Shown here: one piece after another, positions 4,913 through 6,825 of the stretch
Layout of the letters: every line of letters begins with the position of its first letter
Position numbering within the stretch: position 1 is the stretch's first letter
Assembly: GCA_025774865.1 (NCBI GenBank)
Contig: JALGZO010000502.1
Location: 1 to 6,825 of the forward strand
DNA from: a bacterium
GTDB lineage: Bacteria > ARS69
Direction: 5' to 3'
Length of the DNA stretch: 6,825 nt
Notes under the pieces: generated by a model
Seen by the model: only the letters and a program-made list of their open reading frames with translations
Database searches by the model: none
Told to the model about the DNA's origin: nothing
Translations under genes and position numbers: made by a program

Positions 4913-5119
4913 GCCGAGCCGCCACCCGCGCCTTGGGCTGCCACCGGCGAGGTCGGTCGTCTCGACAGGGATTCCGGTCATCGCGGCTGCTCAGATCGCG
5001 ACGTCGCTTGTTCACTCTTCACACAGGTGACGAGCCTCATGCCCACGGCCACTCCGGTCGATTCATGGATTGCGGTACGCGCAGTCGGGCGCGACCAGCA
5101 AATCGATCAGGAGCGACCA

Positions 5120-5773
5120 ATGAAGAATCCCACCAGAATTCTCGGCCTGCTCCTCGCCGGAGGCCTTTCTCTCATCGCGCACCCGGCGAAGGCGGACACA
5201 TCCTTCGAGTTCCTCTTCAGCTCGAGCAGCGTGACAAACGACAACCAGTTTCTGCTGCATCTCGCCGTCGGGAACTACGGATACCCGCGTCGCGTGATCG
5301 AGCCGGTGCTGCCTCGGCTCCACTCTATCGAGGAGGACCTGCCGGTCGTTCTCTTCCTCGCATCCGCGTCCGGGCGTCCCGTCGAATTCATCGTCGGCCT
5401 TCGGAGCAAGTCGCTGAGCTGGTCGGTGATCTTCACACGGGTCGGCGTTCCGTACGATCTCCTGTTCGTCGGGATGGACCGCGACCCTGGGCCTCCGTAC
5501 GGGAAGGCGTGGGGCCACTGGAAGAAGACGCCCAAGAAGCTCACGTTGTCCGATGGCGACATCGTAGGGCTTGTCGACATTCAGACTGGCCATCGTGTGA
5601 CAGGCCTTTCCGCGCTCGATCTCGCGCGGGCGCGGGGCAAGGGCACTTCGGTCGCCGTTTTGGTCGCTGACAAGAAGGGCCGTCCGCATCGTGCCGAAGC
5701 GGGTGACAAGGGCGCGGGTCACGGCAAGGCGGGGAAACCCGGCAAAGGGGGGAAGCCCGGCAAGGGAAAGTGA
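5120..5773 (+). CDS. Secreted protein with GPPYGKAWGHWKK motif and Lys/Gly-rich tail (function unknown)
   Basis: The protein is 217 aa from ATG 5120, with SD AGGAG at 5109-5113. The frame is open upstream to 4907, but only this ATG gives a signal peptide: residues 1-25, core ILGLLLAGGLSLIA, cleavage after AKA. Mature features: a segment at about 71-115 (DLPVVLFLASASG, then VGLRSKSLSWSVI); the conserved-looking GPPYGKAWGHWKK at 124-136; a second segment at about 144-180 with similar spacing (DGDIVGLVDIQTGHRV, then LARARGKGTSVAVL); and a low-complexity basic tail, 195-217, of GK/GKPGKG repeats. The two segments share a V-x2-L, G-x2-V, L-x-[RA]-x-[KR]-x3-S pattern, suggesting an internal duplication. 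I recall similar short exported proteins with a GPPYGKAxGxWKK core as conserved hypotheticals in deltaproteobacterial and acidobacterial genomes (unverified). The basic tail may bind a polyanion such as DNA, LPS or acidic polysaccharide (inference). Its stop is 24 bp from that of the convergent esterase-like gene. Confidence 0.8.
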   Translation: MKNPTRILGLLLAGGLSLIAHPAKADTSFEFLFSSSSVTNDNQFLLHLAVGNYGYPRRVIEPVLPRLHSIEEDLPVVLFLASASGRPVEFIVGLRSKSLSWSVIFTRVGVPYDLLFVGMDRDPGPPYGKAWGHWKKTPKKLTLSDGDIVGLVDIQTGHRVTGLSALDLARARGKGTSVAVLVADKKGRPHRAEAGDKGAGHGKAGKPGKGGKPGKGK

Positions 5774-5797
5774 CTGGAGGGCTTGTGGACGTCGTCT

Positions 5798-6825
5798 CTA
5801 ATACAGTGCCGCCTGTATGGCATCGGCAGCCACGCGGTGCCCGAGAGCGCTCCAGTGACCGTCGCATGTGTGAACAAACGCGTCGAAGCCGACGTGCTCG
5901 GTCTGCGCATACTCGAGGAAGTATGGTACGAGGTCCACTACCTGAAGATTCGGAACGGTTTCGGCGAACGCGCCCAGGTCGGGAAGAAGTCCGAAGGGGT
6001 GACCCTTCGACTCGGCCCGTTGAAGGTCGAGAGTCCGTGGAATGACGAACACGTGGACCGGACGCCCGGCCGCCTCGGCGGCGATCTCACGGTAGGTGAA
6101 GAAGAGAACTTCCAGGTCGCTCTGATCGTAGTCCTCGTAGCTGGGCATGCTCGGTCCCAGTGACTGCCCGAGCTTGGTCTGCAGCCGAGGTATGGCCACG
6201 CGGAAGAAGTTTACCGTGTAGGAGCCATTCGTTACCCTGTTCCATACTCGCAGCGGGAGGTTGCGCTTCTCTCTGCTCCGCTGCTCGAATTGAACGGGAT
6301 AGACGACTTCGAACTGGTCTCCGGAACGAGTGAGGTAAGGCCGGTATCGAGTCGGAGGGGAGCGCTCCGCGTCATTCTCAATGAAGTCATTTGAGGGAAG
6401 GAGGAATACAAGGACTCGCGAGTGGTCGAACTGGCTTGCCAAGTTCTTGTAAAGCAACCACTCCTGGATCGACCCGAAACCTCCTGCCGTTCCGAAGTTC
6501 AAGTGCTCGATTCCAGTTCGGTTCTCCAGAACGCTCGTGAATCGTTCGCCGTCGGAGACCCCGTACCCCTCGACGAAGGAATCTCCCAATACCACAGTGC
6601 GATGTCGCTCGCCGGAGCTAACGGTTCGGTCGCGGTCCCGCGCGCCGTAGCGATTCGCCGAATACACCACGTCGAAACAGGGGGTACGGTGTCTGAACAC
6701 CGCGCTTGGCCGATGCCACACTCCGAAGTCCGGGTCGATATCGTCCCAGAATTCAGGCGCAGGGGTCGTCGGGAAGGTCCGGTAGGGAATCACGTCGCGA
6801 CGGACAAGGAACCGCAGACCGACCT
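5798..6825 (-). CDS. SGNH/GDSL-type hydrolase-like protein (partial, N-terminus beyond right edge)
   Basis: The frame is open to the right edge. A GTG at 6793 would give 331 aa, but 10 further in-frame codons to 6823 encode GLRFLVRRDV, which looks like the end of an N-terminal membrane anchor. The true start therefore probably lies outside the window. Numbering from the GTG: block I GDSFVEGYG with nucleophile Ser72; block II GTAGGFG (Gly101); block III PSND with Asn135; and a C-terminal DGHWSALGH in which Asp311 and His313 would complete the triad. The DxHW form resembles AlgX/AlgJ-like and other SGNH acyl-transfer proteins. Such proteins are often anchored in the inner membrane facing the periplasm and act on O-acyl groups of polysaccharides or lipids; the substrate here is unknown. 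FGVWHRPSAVFRHR and YSANRYGARD precede block I, as in membrane-anchored family members. It converges on the 217-aa secreted gene. Confidence 0.82.
   Translation of the reverse strand, partial: VGLRFLVRRDVIPYRTFPTTPAPEFWDDIDPDFGVWHRPSAVFRHRTPCFDVVYSANRYGARDRDRTVSSGERHRTVVLGDSFVEGYGVSDGERFTSVLENRTGIEHLNFGTAGGFGSIQEWLLYKNLASQFDHSRVLVFLLPSNDFIENDAERSPPTRYRPYLTRSGDQFEVVYPVQFEQRSREKRNLPLRVWNRVTNGSYTVNFFRVAIPRLQTKLGQSLGPSMPSYEDYDQSDLEVLFFTYREIAAEAAGRPVHVFVIPRTLDLQRAESKGHPFGLLPDLGAFAETVPNLQVVDLVPYFLEYAQTEHVGFDAFVHTCDGHWSALGHRVAADAIQAALY

Larger units (their letters stand above)
4519..5119. other. About 600-bp gene-free divergent intergenic region
   Basis: No convincing gene. Open frames across it are GC-driven, Arg/Pro-rich and lack domains. 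It holds the control regions of the two divergent secreted-protein genes: inverted repeats on the minus-strand side (4630-4739), a 17-bp palindrome (4896-4912), and an SD AGGAG at 5109-5113 for the rightward gene. No clear sigma70 or sigma54 promoter was found by eye; promoters of the local ECF sigma factor would not be recognisable without its consensus. Confidence 0.5.

Noticed and set aside
4280-5015. Open frames on both strands in the 600-bp gap (for example 4445-4897 plus, 4280-4888 and 4758-5015 minus)
   Set aside because: Arg/Pro-rich, no domain or signal peptide, and mutually overlapping, as expected of chance frames in GC-rich DNA.
5774-5797. Search for a terminator in the 24-bp convergent gap
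   Set aside because: No inverted repeat or T-tract is visible; any terminator would have to lie inside one of the two genes.

Overview
The window is GC-rich (roughly two thirds G+C by eye) and comes from a Gram-negative bacterium with an envelope-oriented regulatory style. Evidence is an ECF sigma factor with a FecR-type membrane partner, a Tat-exported Fe-S oxidoreductase, three Sec-type secreted proteins and an SGNH-type esterase. TTG starts preceded by strong Shine-Dalgarno (SD) sequences are used for two genes. No taxonomic marker is present. The flavour suggests an uncultured deltaproteobacterial, Acidobacteria-like or Eisenbacteria-like lineage, but this is only an impression. No mobile elements, CRISPR arrays, tRNA or rRNA were seen.

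Left part (1-3005). A secreted-protein gene runs leftward off the window (1-88, minus). Diverging from it is a tight rightward cluster: ECF sigma factor (268-930), a FecR-like transmembrane regulator (927-1745, ATGA overlap with the sigma gene), and a Tat-signal aldo/keto-reductase-fold protein with two 4Fe-4S motifs (1779-3005). A sigma70-like promoter (189-216) precedes the cluster. The likely logic is a membrane-controlled sigma switch whose nearest candidate target or output is an exported ferredoxin-like oxidoreductase. That oxidoreductase has lost three of the four canonical AKR catalytic residues.

Middle (3006-3918). A 239-bp gap holds a tandem and inverted repeat (3045-3083) and a weak 56-codon ORF. 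It is followed by an MTH1187/TIGR00106-type thiamine-binding protein (3245-3553). A GC-rich hairpin (3577-3609) separates this gene from a convergent 60-aa charge-segregated protein on the minus strand (3619-3801, TTG start). A second hairpin (3833-3863) lies between that gene and the next minus-strand gene.

Right part (3919-6825). Two secreted proteins of unrecognised function diverge from a roughly 600-bp gene-free region: 3919-4518 on the minus strand and 5120-5773 on the plus strand. The gap contains a 17-bp palindrome (4896-4912) and, on the minus strand, nested inverted repeats, one of which could mask an SD sequence. Finally an SGNH-hydrolase-like gene (5798-6825, minus) converges on the second secreted gene and runs off the right edge without its N-terminus.

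Most functional statements are family-level. The secreted proteins and the biological role of the sigma-FecR-AKR cluster remain unassigned.
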